Assembly (NCBI GenBank): GCA_964619555.1
Contig: CAZUDV010000019.1
Location: forward strand, 1 to 64,000
Direction of reading: 5' to 3'
Source of the DNA: JAGOPY01 sp964619555
GTDB taxonomy: Bacteria > Bacteroidota > Bacteroidia > Bacteroidales > JAGOPY01
Length of the DNA stretch: 64,000 bases
The notes beneath the pieces were generated by a model. It saw only the letters and a list, made by a program, of their open reading frames with translations, was not told where the DNA came from and searched no databases. Below, one piece after another: positions 42,327 to 51,102 of the stretch. Each line of letters starts with the position of its first letter. Position 1 is the stretch's first letter. The translations under genes and the position numbers were made by a program.

Positions 42327-42415
42327 GCCATAATAAACATCCGGAACCAAGAAATGTTTTTTCTCCGGCCACTTCCTTCCGTTTTCCAAGATCCAGAACA
42401 TAGGTTCCTTTTTCC

Positions 42416-42423
42416 TACCTTTG
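42416..42423 (+). promoter_or_regulatory. -7 element of era
   Basis: TACCTTTG, ending 14 bp before the era ATG; leaves a leader of only about 8 to 10 nt and supports 42438 as start. Confidence 0.5.
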
Positions 42424-42437
42424 CTAAAAACTCCTGC

Positions 42438-43316
42438 ATGTCACACAGATCCGGCTTCGTAAACATCATCGGCAAGCCCAATGTCGGAAAATCTACACTG
42501 ATGAACGCGCTCATCGGGGAAACCCTTTGCATCATCACGCCAAAGGCACAGACAACCCGGCACCGGATCATTGGGATTGTCAACGGCGAGGACTACCAGG
42601 TGGTGTTTTCGGATACACCGGGGATCATTGAGCCCCAGTACAAAATGCAGGAAGCTATGATGCATGAAGTGGAGGGGGCCTATGAGGATGCCGACGTGCT
42701 GGTTTATTTGGTCGAAGTGGGTGAAAATGCGACATCCAGTGACCTGACCGACAAAATCAAATCACTTGGATACCCTCTTGTGCTGGTCATCAATAAAATA
42801 GACCTGGCCGACCAGGCTATGGCTGAAACTAAAATGAAGGCATGGCAGGAAATCTTTCCGGAAGCCGATATCGTTCCGGTCGCCGCCCTTCATGACATGA
42901 ATATCCAATCGGTCTTCAATCATATCCTGGATAAATTACCCGAAAGCCCTCCTTATTACGACAAAAACACCCTGACGGATAAATCGGAGAGGTTTTTCGT
43001 GGCTGAAAAGATCAGGGAGAAGATCCTCCTGAATTATAAAAAAGAGATCCCATACTCGGTGGAAGTAGCTGTAGATCAGTTTAAAGAGAAGGACGAACTG
43101 ATCCACATCATCGCTTATATATATGTTGCCAGGGAATCGCAAAAAGCCATCCTGATCGGTCATGAAGGCCAGGCAATCAAACGGGTGGGCATGCAGGCCA
43201 GGGCTGACCTTGAGGCCTGGCTCGGCAGGAAGATATTCCTGGAACTGAGTGTAAAAGTTGTAAAAGACTGGCGTGACAGCGAAAAGGACCTCCGCAGGTT
43301 CGGATATGATGTCTGA
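42438..43316 (+). CDS. era: GTPase Era
   Basis: Ribosome-assembly GTPase that binds the 3' end of 16S rRNA. About 292 residues from the ATG at 42438 (M-S-H-R-S-G-F-V-N-I). G1 G-K-P-N-V-G-K-S-T, G3 D-T-P-G-I, G4 N-K-I-D, then a C-terminal KH domain with G-H-E-G-Q-A-I-K-R-V-G. Immediately followed by der on the same strand; together they form a GTPase pair for both ribosomal subunits. Confidence 0.95.
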   Translation: MSHRSGFVNIIGKPNVGKSTLMNALIGETLCIITPKAQTTRHRIIGIVNGEDYQVVFSDTPGIIEPQYKMQEAMMHEVEGAYEDADVLVYLVEVGENATSSDLTDKIKSLGYPLVLVINKIDLADQAMAETKMKAWQEIFPEADIVPVAALHDMNIQSVFNHILDKLPESPPYYDKNTLTDKSERFFVAEKIREKILLNYKKEIPYSVEVAVDQFKEKDELIHIIAYIYVARESQKAILIGHEGQAIKRVGMQARADLEAWLGRKIFLELSVKVVKDWRDSEKDLRRFGYDV

Positions 43317-43331
43317 TTGAAAATTCATCAC

Positions 43332-43339
43332 TACCTTTG
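43332..43339 (+). promoter_or_regulatory. -7 element directly before der
   Basis: TACCTTTG ends only 4 bp before the der ATG, so a transcript from it would have essentially no leader. It lies between era and der and could give der its own promoter. Confidence 0.4.
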
Positions 43340-43343
43340 CGCC

Positions 43344-44648
43344 ATGCCTAATATCATTGCTATTGTCGGACGCCCGAATGTCGGGAAATCAACTTTTTTC
43401 AACAGGCTCATTAAAAGCCGTGCCGCTATTGTGGATGAAACCGCCGGGGTTACCCGCGATCGCCATTACGGTAAATCAGACTGGAACGGGGTTGAATTTT
43501 CAGTCATTGATACAGGCGGATACGTGCTTGGTTCAGAAGATGTGTTCGAAGAGGAGATCCGGAAACAGGTGGAACTGGCTATCGATGAATCGGATGTGAT
43601 CGTTTTTATGGTGGATGTCAAAGATGGTCTTACGGGATTGGATGAGGACGTGGCCCGCCTGTTACGTAAATGCGGCAAAAAAGTATTCCTGGCAGTCAAT
43701 AAAGTAGATAACACTCAACGGACACAGGACATTCACGAGTTCTATAAACTTGGGCTGGGGGAAGTGTTCGGCATTTCAGGCATGAATGGCAGCGGTACGG
43801 GAGAATTACTCGACGAGATAGTCAAGGAATTCAGGGACACGGTAGCCGTTGAAATTCCCGACCTGCCTAAAATAGCGGTGGTAGGCCGTCCAAACGTCGG
43901 GAAATCATCGCTTATCAATGCCTTGCTGGGGGAAGAACGCAATATCGTAACCCCTGTCGCGGGCACCACCCGGGATACGATCTACACTCCTTATCATGCT
44001 TTCGGATTTCAGTTCCTGCTGGTGGACACAGCCGGACTTCGCAAAAAAGGCAAGGTCACCGAGAATATCGAATTTTATTCCGTCATGCGTGCTATCCGCG
44101 CCATCGAACAGAGCGACATTTGCCTGTTGCTGCTGGATGCCAAAGAAGGCATTGAGGGCCAGGACCTGAACATCCTGCGGCTCATCGAGAAAAACCGCAA
44201 GGGGGTGGTCATCCTGGTCAATAAATGGGACCTGGTAGAAAAGGATAATAAAACCATCAAGGATTTTGAAAATTATATCCGGTCCAGGACCGCGCCCTTC
44301 ACCGACATACCCATCGTATTCACCTCTGTGATAACAAAGCAGCGTATATACAAGGCCATGGACCTTGCCAAGCAGGTATACGAGAACCGCAGCCGCAAAA
44401 TTTCCACTTCTAAGCTGAATGAGCTTCTTCTGCCCATAATTGAAGCGTATCCCCCGCCTCAGTATAAAGGCAAATTCGTCAAGATCAAATACATTACACA
44501 ATTGAAGACGGCCAATCCGGCCTTTGTTTTCTTCTGCAACCTGCCACAATACATCAAGGAACCTTATGAACGGTTCATTGAAAACAAACTCCGGGAGAAT
44601 TTTAATTTCACCGGTGTCCCGATACAGATCTATTTCCGGCAAAAATAA
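43344..44648 (+). CDS. der: GTPase Der (EngA)
   Basis: Double GTPase for 50S assembly, about 434 residues from the ATG at 43344 (M-P-N-I-I-A-I-V-G-R-P-N-V-G-K-S-T). The first G domain has D-T-G-G and N-K-V-D; the second has G-R-P-N-V-G-K-S-S, D-T-A-G-L and N-K-W-D; the C-terminal KH-like domain follows. Length normal. The in-frame TTG at 43317 is rejected as start because the G1 strand would then be preceded by unrelated residues. Confidence 0.96.
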   Translation: MPNIIAIVGRPNVGKSTFFNRLIKSRAAIVDETAGVTRDRHYGKSDWNGVEFSVIDTGGYVLGSEDVFEEEIRKQVELAIDESDVIVFMVDVKDGLTGLDEDVARLLRKCGKKVFLAVNKVDNTQRTQDIHEFYKLGLGEVFGISGMNGSGTGELLDEIVKEFRDTVAVEIPDLPKIAVVGRPNVGKSSLINALLGEERNIVTPVAGTTRDTIYTPYHAFGFQFLLVDTAGLRKKGKVTENIEFYSVMRAIRAIEQSDICLLLLDAKEGIEGQDLNILRLIEKNRKGVVILVNKWDLVEKDNKTIKDFENYIRSRTAPFTDIPIVFTSVITKQRIYKAMDLAKQVYENRSRKISTSKLNELLLPIIEAYPPPQYKGKFVKIKYITQLKTANPAFVFFCNLPQYIKEPYERFIENKLRENFNFTGVPIQIYFRQK

Positions 44649-44653
44649 AAATC

Positions 44654-45064
44654 ATGCCTTTTATCATCAAGGAAGATACAGGAAGTATCCGCATCGACAA
44701 GTGGCTCTGGGCCGTGCGGGTCTATAAGACCCGGACCCTGGCATCGGACGCCTGCAAAGCCGGAAAAGTCAGGATCAACGGGCAAAGCGTGAAACCCTCC
44801 AGGGAAATCCGTCTGCAGGATGAAATAGCGATCAGCCTGGGCGTATGCACCAAGACCGTCAAGGTGCTCGGATTGATCCACAACCGCGTGTCAGCTGCAA
44901 TGGTTCCCCAATATATGGCAGACCTCACCCCTGATTCCGAATACGAAAAACTGAAGATGCAGCATGAAATAAAGACCGAATTCCGGCCAAGGGGCATTGG
45001 ACGCCCGACCAAAAAACAACGCAGGCTGATCGACAAACTCAAGAATACCAAAGATTTCAATTAA
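44654..45064 (+). CDS. S4-domain RNA-binding protein (Hsp15/HslR-like)
   Basis: 136 residues. N-terminal S4 domain: I-R-I-D-K-W-L-W-A-V-R-V-Y-K-T-R then G-K-V-R-I-N-G-Q-S-V-K-P-S-R; basic C-terminal tail R-P-T-K-K-Q-R-R. Hsp15 relatives rescue 50S subunits carrying stalled nascent chains; here it follows der by 5 bp, in keeping with a ribosome role. Confidence 0.88.
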   Translation: MPFIIKEDTGSIRIDKWLWAVRVYKTRTLASDACKAGKVRINGQSVKPSREIRLQDEIAISLGVCTKTVKVLGLIHNRVSAAMVPQYMADLTPDSEYEKLKMQHEIKTEFRPRGIGRPTKKQRRLIDKLKNTKDFN

Positions 45065-45069
45065 TAATC

Positions 45070-46116
45070 ATGAAAAGTCTCCTTCACTATATAATGCTGG
45101 TTATGCTGGTTTCGTCAGGGCTAATGGCATCCTGTCAGACCAAAAATCAGAAAAACAACGGGCAGTCCTACAGGATAGCCTTCTACAATGTGGAGAACCT
45201 GTTTGATACGATTGACGACCCTTTGAAAGATGATGCGGAGTTTCTTCCGACAGGTAGAATTGCATGGACGTCAGAAAGATACCAGGTTAAGCTGGACCGG
45301 TTAAGCCAGGTGATAGCAGCCCTTGCCGAAGATAAACCCGCTGCCGTCATCGGGCTATGTGAAGTGGAAAATCACAGGGTACTGGAAGAACTGGTCGCCT
45401 CACCTTCGATTGTCAAATACAATTACCAGATCATACACAGGGAAAGCAGTGACGAGAGAGGGATAGATAATGCGTTGCTTTATGATGCCAACCAGTTCCA
45501 GGTAATTGCGACTAGGGTCATACCGGTCGACCTGGTTGCACTGGGTGATAAAACCCGTGACATTCTCTACGTTAAAGGCGTTGTTTCGAAAAGCAGGACG
45601 GATACGTTGCATATTTTTGTCAACCACTGGCCTTCGCGGTCGGAAGGAAAGGAGATCAGTGAACCGAAACGGCTGGTAGCCGCCCGAACGCTTAAGAATG
45701 CCACGGATTCGCTGATCAGGCCGGGAAGTAGTCCAAAGATCCTGATAATTGGCGATTTCAATGATGAACCTTCGGATAAGAGCCTGGCAGAAGGGCTTCA
45801 GGCCGGGGAACCAAGTGGATCCCCGGAAGCCGGTAAATTATACAATCTTGGTTATAAGCCATTTAAAGAAGGAAAAGGGACCCTTTATTACAAAGACTGG
45901 GATGTTTTCGACCAGATCATTGTAAACGGGGAATTGCTGAACACTCAGAAAGGGTTGTATTTTCCGGGCAGGGAAGAAAGCATTTTTGCACCGGACTGGT
46001 TACTGTTCAAAAGCCAGGATGGAAATAACCGCCCGAACCGGACGGCGGCAAAGGAGTATTATGGCGGATACAGCGATCATCTCCCGGTATACCTGGATCT
46101 GATCCTTAATCGATGA
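45070..46116 (+). CDS. Endonuclease/exonuclease/phosphatase-family lipoprotein
   Basis: 348 residues with a lipoprotein signal (V-S-S-G-L-M-A-S-C). EEP fold motifs in order: F-Y-N-V-E-N-L-F-D, I-G-L-C-E-V-E-N with catalytic Glu, N-H-W-P-S-R, I-G-D-F-N-D-E-P, and S-D-H-L-P-V with catalytic His. Such Bacteroidota proteins may act on DNA, RNA or phosphoesters in the periplasm or at the surface. It starts 5 bp after the S4 gene and so may ride on the era-der transcript. Confidence 0.88.
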   Translation: MKSLLHYIMLVMLVSSGLMASCQTKNQKNNGQSYRIAFYNVENLFDTIDDPLKDDAEFLPTGRIAWTSERYQVKLDRLSQVIAALAEDKPAAVIGLCEVENHRVLEELVASPSIVKYNYQIIHRESSDERGIDNALLYDANQFQVIATRVIPVDLVALGDKTRDILYVKGVVSKSRTDTLHIFVNHWPSRSEGKEISEPKRLVAARTLKNATDSLIRPGSSPKILIIGDFNDEPSDKSLAEGLQAGEPSGSPEAGKLYNLGYKPFKEGKGTLYYKDWDVFDQIIVNGELLNTQKGLYFPGREESIFAPDWLLFKSQDGNNRPNRTAAKEYYGGYSDHLPVYLDLILNR

Positions 46117-46117
46117 A

Positions 46118-46552
46118 TTACTGGGCTTCTTTATCGTAATCGATCTCTTTGACAAGATTTCCGTTCTCATCCCAGAATTTCCAGGTCCCTATCCGTTTCC
46201 CGCTGTTGTATTTTCCCTGGTAGTGCTTCTGGCCATTCTCGTGCCATGTTTTTCTCATCCCGTCATCCTTACCTTCATCAAAGTAACCTTCGCTCCATAA
46301 TTTTCCATCTTCCCGCCAATAGGTCCATTTGCCGTGCTTTTTACCATCCCTGTTATAAGCGCCTTCCAGTTTTTTCTGGCCATTCTGGTAATAGAACACT
46401 TCTTTTGCGAAATAGGCGCTTTCTCCTTCACCGGCGGTAAACTGCACCCTTTTAGGCTTGCCATCAGGGAAAGCCTCGATAGTTTTTTCCTGAAGTTTTG
46501 TGCCGCAAGCACTTACTATAATCACCAGAGCAATAAAAATAATTTTCCTCAT
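46118..46552 (-). CDS. MORN-repeat (YwqK-type) lipoprotein
   Basis: 144 residues; lipobox V-S-A-C (Cys16). Four to five repeats of Y-x-N-G-Q-K-x-x-E-G-x-Y/F-x-x-G-K-x-x-G-x-W-x-x-W belong to the MORN_2/YwqK family. In spite of the 'YwqK antitoxin' label in databases, no toxin is adjacent. Probably an envelope-attached repeat protein; function unknown. Convergent with the EEP gene, stops 1 bp apart. Confidence 0.82.
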   Translation of the reverse strand: MRKIIFIALVIIVSACGTKLQEKTIEAFPDGKPKRVQFTAGEGESAYFAKEVFYYQNGQKKLEGAYNRDGKKHGKWTYWREDGKLWSEGYFDEGKDDGMRKTWHENGQKHYQGKYNSGKRIGTWKFWDENGNLVKEIDYDKEAQ

Positions 46553-46562
46553 ACCTTTAAAA

Positions 46563-47933
46563 TTACCTGTTGAATCTCATCCGCATCCCCCTTACATTCT
46601 CATTAAATTGATTTTCAAGGATCTGAGGTTGTGATTCATAAACCAGATCTCCGTTTACAAAAGTATAAGTTATTTTGGAATGGAAGGTATGGTCTTCAAA
46701 GGGTGACCAGCCGCATTTATAAAAGATATTGGCAGAACTGACCTTTTGGGTTTGATCCAGGTCGATGATGGCAAAGTCGGCCCAGAAACCTTCGCGGATA
46801 TATCCCCGTCTGTCAACATTGAAACAGGTGGCCGGGGCATGGCACATTTTATCCACGATCCTCTCCAGGCTTATCCGTCCCTGGTGATAGAATTCAAGCA
46901 TAGCTTGCAGGGAATGCTGCACCAGTGGTCCGCCGGAAGGAGCCTGGAAGTACTTGCGGGCTTTCTCTTCGCGGGTATGGGGAGCATGGTCTGTTGCGAT
47001 AACGTCGATCCGGTCATCCAGCATGGCCTGCCAGAGCGCTTCCCGGTCATGCGCAGATTTAATGGCCGGATTCCATTTGATCTTATTTCCGAGGTTGTGG
47101 TAATCGGTATCGGCGAACCAGAGATGATGAACACAGACTTCGGCCGTTATCTTCTTCTCATTCAAGGGTATGGAATTATCGAAAAGGGCCATTTCTGGAG
47201 CGGACGACAGATGCAGGACATGCAACCGGGTGTTATATTTCCGGGCCAGGCTGACTGCCAGTGATGATGACCGGTAACAGGCTTCTTCACTCCTGACCTG
47301 CGGATGAAGTTCCACCGGGATATCCTCACCATACAGCCCTTTAAAATAATCCATATTGGTCCGGATTGTCGGTTCGTCTTCGCAATGGGCTGCAACGAGG
47401 AAGTTGACCCGGCTGAAAATTCCTTCCAGGGCTTTGGGGTTATCCACCAGCATATTCCCTGTGGATGCTCCCATAAATACTTTCAGGCCGCAGACATTCC
47501 GAGGATCGGTTTTAAGGATCTCATCCAGGTTATCATTCGAAGCGCCGATATAAAAGGAAAAATTAGCCAGGGATTTTTCCTGGCCAAGCCTGTATTTTTC
47601 CTCCAGTAATTCCTGGGTAAGTGTTTGTGGATTGGTATTCGGCATTTCCATGAAGCTGGTCACACCGCCGGCTACAGCGGCGCGGCTTTCGGTATAGATC
47701 TCCCCCTTGTGGGTCAGGCCGGGCTCACGGAAGTGGACCTGGTCGTCAATGACGCCAGGAATTAAAATCTTTCCCACGGCATCCAGCGAAGGCAAACCTT
47801 TGATGTCTTCCTTCTCAGGGGAGGCATTGCGGATGATCTTCCGGATCAGGCCGTCACGGATGATGAGGCTACCGTTGAAAATCTCCCCCTCGTTGACGAT
47901 CCGGGCGTTGTAAATACAGTAATTCCCTGGCAT
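46563..47933 (-). CDS. pyrC: Dihydroorotase (or dihydroorotase-like amidohydrolase)
   Basis: 456 residues of the class I dihydroorotase/allantoinase type. The metal-binding start reads D-D-Q65-V-H67-F-R-E-P-G-L: the first His of the usual HxH is Gln, while F-R-E-P-G, the C-terminal A-T-D-H-A-P-H, and the Asn-containing M-P-N-T-N-P are intact. This D-D-Q-V-H form recurs in Bacteroidota dihydroorotases as I recall. Whether activity or metal content is altered is unknown. First gene of a minus-strand pair with the MORN gene (10 bp). Confidence 0.85.
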   Translation of the reverse strand: MPGNYCIYNARIVNEGEIFNGSLIIRDGLIRKIIRNASPEKEDIKGLPSLDAVGKILIPGVIDDQVHFREPGLTHKGEIYTESRAAVAGGVTSFMEMPNTNPQTLTQELLEEKYRLGQEKSLANFSFYIGASNDNLDEILKTDPRNVCGLKVFMGASTGNMLVDNPKALEGIFSRVNFLVAAHCEDEPTIRTNMDYFKGLYGEDIPVELHPQVRSEEACYRSSSLAVSLARKYNTRLHVLHLSSAPEMALFDNSIPLNEKKITAEVCVHHLWFADTDYHNLGNKIKWNPAIKSAHDREALWQAMLDDRIDVIATDHAPHTREEKARKYFQAPSGGPLVQHSLQAMLEFYHQGRISLERIVDKMCHAPATCFNVDRRGYIREGFWADFAIIDLDQTQKVSSANIFYKCGWSPFEDHTFHSKITYTFVNGDLVYESQPQILENQFNENVRGMRMRFNR

Positions 47934-47975
47934 AGCTGGCAGATATTAAAAAGAGGATCCGTCATCCCCTTATGG

Positions 47976-48707
47976 TTATTTCCGGTGAATCTTACGGATA
48001 TTCCTCAGCCTAAGGCTCATCACCCCGAAAATAGCTTCTTTAAAAATCCCTGAGCTCATCTTGGACTGGCCTTCGGTCCTGTCTGTAAAGATAATGGGCA
48101 CTTCTTTCAATTTGAAGCCAAGTTTCCACGCGGTATATTTCATCTCGATCTGGAAGGCATAACCTATAAATCGTATTTTATCCAGATTAATAGCTTCCAG
48201 TACTTTACGGGTATAACAGACAAAGCCTGCAGTGGTATCCCTTACCTTGATCCTGGTAATGAACCGGACATAAGCCGATGCATAGTAAGACATCAGGATC
48301 CGTCCCATGGGCCAGTTGACCACGTTGACTCCGGTGACATATCGGGAACCGACGGCCAGGTCAGCCCCATCATCCGCACAGGCTTCATACAGCCTGACCA
48401 GGTCTTCCGGATTATGCGAAAAGTCAGCGTCCATCTCAAAGATATAGCCGTACCCTTTGTCGAGCGACCATTTGAAGCCATGTATATATGCAGTGCCAAG
48501 CCCCAGTTTACCTTTGCGTTCCTCCATGAAAAGCCTGCCGGGAAATTCTGTCATTAACCGACGGACTATGGCGGCAGTACCGTCAGGAGAATTATCTTCA
48601 ACGATCAGAACATCGAAGTCTTTTTTCAAAGAAAATACGAACCGGATGATCTTTTCGATGTTTTCTTTTTCGTTGTAGGTAGGTATGATGACAATACTAT
48701 CTGACAC
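47976..48707 (-). CDS. Polyprenol-phosphate mannosyltransferase-like glycosyltransferase (GT2)
   Basis: 243 residues. GT2 motifs I-I-P-T-Y-N-E-K-E-N near 8, V-E-D-N-S-P-D-G-T near 36, and D-A-D-F-S-H-N-P near 92; the segment G-S-R-Y and R-D-T-T-A-G-F match dolichyl/polyprenyl-phosphate mannose synthases. No C-terminal membrane segments, so it is the soluble/peripheral form. Transfers a sugar from a nucleotide donor to polyprenyl phosphate for envelope glycans. The start codon is GTG (48705-48707). Confidence 0.88.
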   Translation of the reverse strand: MSDSIVIIPTYNEKENIEKIIRFVFSLKKDFDVLIVEDNSPDGTAAIVRRLMTEFPGRLFMEERKGKLGLGTAYIHGFKWSLDKGYGYIFEMDADFSHNPEDLVRLYEACADDGADLAVGSRYVTGVNVVNWPMGRILMSYYASAYVRFITRIKVRDTTAGFVCYTRKVLEAINLDKIRFIGYAFQIEMKYTAWKLGFKLKEVPIIFTDRTEGQSKMSSGIFKEAIFGVMSLRLRNIRKIHRK

Positions 48708-48804
48708 GCTGATTCCTGTTGGATGAATTAAGCCTTTCGAGATGCAAAATAATAAAATTTACCTTTCAACTTTTAACAGGTTGTTTTATTTGATCTTATC
48801 AGTA

Positions 48805-51030
48805 TTATTTGAGCAATACCAGTTTTCCTGATGCCGAGGCCTTTTCCCCTGAAAAAGTGATCACATAGAACCCACTGGCCAGGTCGCTCACATCCAGCTT
48901 AATGACTTCCTCCTGTCTAGCGGACATATCGTATTCCTTTACCATCTGCCCTAGCCGGTTATATATTCTGATAACAGATGGATCGTATGTACCTTCCGGA
49001 ACCATTACCGAAACTTGAGTCCTGGCTGGATTAGGGGATATGCCGAGTGTTGTTTTATTAAATATGTTTTCATGTATGGCAAGCGGGACACCTGCGTTGT
49101 ACCTGGCCATAAACTCCTGGTAGAAAATATTAGCCAGTTCCTCATCATAAATGATCAAGGTGTTCTCATCGTTCTTATCGTTAGCGCTGGAACTCCAGTT
49201 ATGGCTTCCCAATAGAACGAGCGGGCCGGAGTTCGGCGCCGACTGGTCGATGATCATGGCCTTGGAATGCAGCAGGCCGGGTTCGCCAAACTCACGGAAA
49301 TTGGCGCCAAGGGCATTGGTTAAGGTATTCACCACTGTTTCCGTACAGTCTTCATCGGCATTGACCATCACCCGGCTATTGACGCCGGCCTGCGCCTTAT
49401 CCCGGAGGGCATAGCCGATATCCGACCGGGTGATCAGCATCGTATTCACCTGGATATCGTGATCGGCGGTAGCAATGGTCTCGATGATTTTCTGGTTTAC
49501 CCCGTCGGAAGGGCTGAAATAGAGATATGTGGAAGAACCGCGGATAATAAACTCATGTGGCGTATCGTCCCTTTTGTCAAAACCGAAACGGGAAAGCGAC
49601 TGGTTCGGATCCGGGCCTGAGCTTCCCCACATTTCATTGAATTCCAGGGTATAAGCTATAGCAAGACTTTGATCCTGGATAATGATGACATTATTGGCAT
49701 CGGTATTCACATTTTCATTGGTCCAGTTCGTAGATCCAGTCCAGACAAGTGGATCGTCCGGATTGAAGGAATAAGCATCAAATACGACAAATTTATTGTG
49801 CATGATACCCGGATCGGTTCCTGCTGTAGGACTTGCAATCTTTTTAATATTCGGGCTCAAGCCATCCAGTCCCTGGTTGGCAGTCAGTCCATTGACGATC
49901 AGCCGGATATTCACCCCACGATCGTAGGCGGCATTCAATGCCCCGGCAATATTGGATACTCCTATGGCTCCGAAGTTATATATGGCTATGTCGATCGACT
50001 GTTTGGCGCGGCCGATGTAACTGATCAGGGTATCATCCACAGCATCATTGATATAAATCGCATCCGTGCCGGTAGAAACGGAATGATCGACGGTGCTGGT
50101 GAAATAGACCTTGATATCACCGGTAGAATTTGATGAGGTGATGACAGGTCTGAGGGCTGAAAAAGCCGTATCGGAGCCATTTACCGAGAAAACTTTAGTG
50201 TAAAGCAAAGTGGAAGGTTCAGCACCCCCGAAAGTCAGAACGTGGGACGTTACTTCCCCGGCCGGGCCATTGTAGACACCCAGTTCCAGCGCAGGGGTAT
50301 ATCCATACTTCATCTGCGTGGAACCAGGCAGGTTGGTTTCCCACATCAGGGAAAAGCCTGACTGGCTAAGGCCGAGCACTTCCACCGGAGAGGCCATGGC
50401 GATGGACTCCCCCAGGATGATGTCATTGGCATCACGCAGCAATAACTGGTAACCTTCATTCGGGTTATTGTAATCGAACTGGCTGAGGATCCCTATCACG
50501 TCTACTTCAGCGGTAGGGATCAGCTGTCCGACCAGGGGAGATGCGGTATTGACCCTCACTTCCCCGTTCTCGCCGTCGGCAGTGATGGTATAATTGGTAT
50601 TACCGCTGAAGTTTCCACCGGCATTCACGAAGGTCACATTATTGATCCGTATCAGCTCAGCCTCATACTGTTCTTCCATCTCTTCAATGGTGATCAACTG
50701 CGGTTCTGGCAACGGGTTTCCCTGGGAATTCACGGTGTGGGAGGTCAATTCGGCCACTTCCAGCAACTGGTTATAGTTATCCATTTTTCCGGTCACCGTA
50801 ACGTGGTCACCCGGCTGGAAATAAGTCACGTCCCAATCGTATATTCCAATTCCGGCGGTTTCATCCTGGATATAGCGGATCGTTCCCAGTTCACCTCCGT
50901 TTGTCACAATCCCGGAGACCGTAAGGGTTGCTCCGACGGCATAGGTTCTGGCTTCAGCGATGTTTGCCTGGGAAAATGCGCTGAAATTGAGCGCCAGTAT
51001 GATCGATAAGGATAGCAGGAGTTTTTTCAT
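48805..51030 (-). CDS. OB-fold/phospholipase-D-like secreted protein with T9SS tail
   Basis: 741 residues, third gene of an operon. Signal peptide at 1-20, then a tandem of OB-like domains (V-S-G-I-V-T-N-G-G-E-L-G and V-T-V-T-G-K-M-D-N) as in YhcR-type extracellular nucleases, a fibronectin-like linker, and two complete PLD motifs: H411-x-K413-x4-D418 and H588-x-K590-x4-D595, each followed by G-S-x-N-W. The end is a T9SS sorting domain (P-N-P-A start, G-K-L-V-L-L-K end). A secreted phosphodiesterase/nuclease is likely, by family. Confidence 0.88.
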   Translation of the reverse strand: MKKLLLSLSIILALNFSAFSQANIAEARTYAVGATLTVSGIVTNGGELGTIRYIQDETAGIGIYDWDVTYFQPGDHVTVTGKMDNYNQLLEVAELTSHTVNSQGNPLPEPQLITIEEMEEQYEAELIRINNVTFVNAGGNFSGNTNYTITADGENGEVRVNTASPLVGQLIPTAEVDVIGILSQFDYNNPNEGYQLLLRDANDIILGESIAMASPVEVLGLSQSGFSLMWETNLPGSTQMKYGYTPALELGVYNGPAGEVTSHVLTFGGAEPSTLLYTKVFSVNGSDTAFSALRPVITSSNSTGDIKVYFTSTVDHSVSTGTDAIYINDAVDDTLISYIGRAKQSIDIAIYNFGAIGVSNIAGALNAAYDRGVNIRLIVNGLTANQGLDGLSPNIKKIASPTAGTDPGIMHNKFVVFDAYSFNPDDPLVWTGSTNWTNENVNTDANNVIIIQDQSLAIAYTLEFNEMWGSSGPDPNQSLSRFGFDKRDDTPHEFIIRGSSTYLYFSPSDGVNQKIIETIATADHDIQVNTMLITRSDIGYALRDKAQAGVNSRVMVNADEDCTETVVNTLTNALGANFREFGEPGLLHSKAMIIDQSAPNSGPLVLLGSHNWSSSANDKNDENTLIIYDEELANIFYQEFMARYNAGVPLAIHENIFNKTTLGISPNPARTQVSVMVPEGTYDPSVIRIYNRLGQMVKEYDMSARQEEVIKLDVSDLASGFYVITFSGEKASASGKLVLLK

Positions 51031-51102
51031 ATCTTGGGATGGATTTAAACTATTAATTGTTATATGTTAAACTGTTAAATTGTTATCTTAATGTCCGGTA
51101 TT

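Noticed and set aside
46118..46552. YwqK antitoxin of a toxin-antitoxin pair
   Set aside because: The name is a database label for MORN repeats; no toxin-like partner is adjacent and the protein is a lipoprotein.
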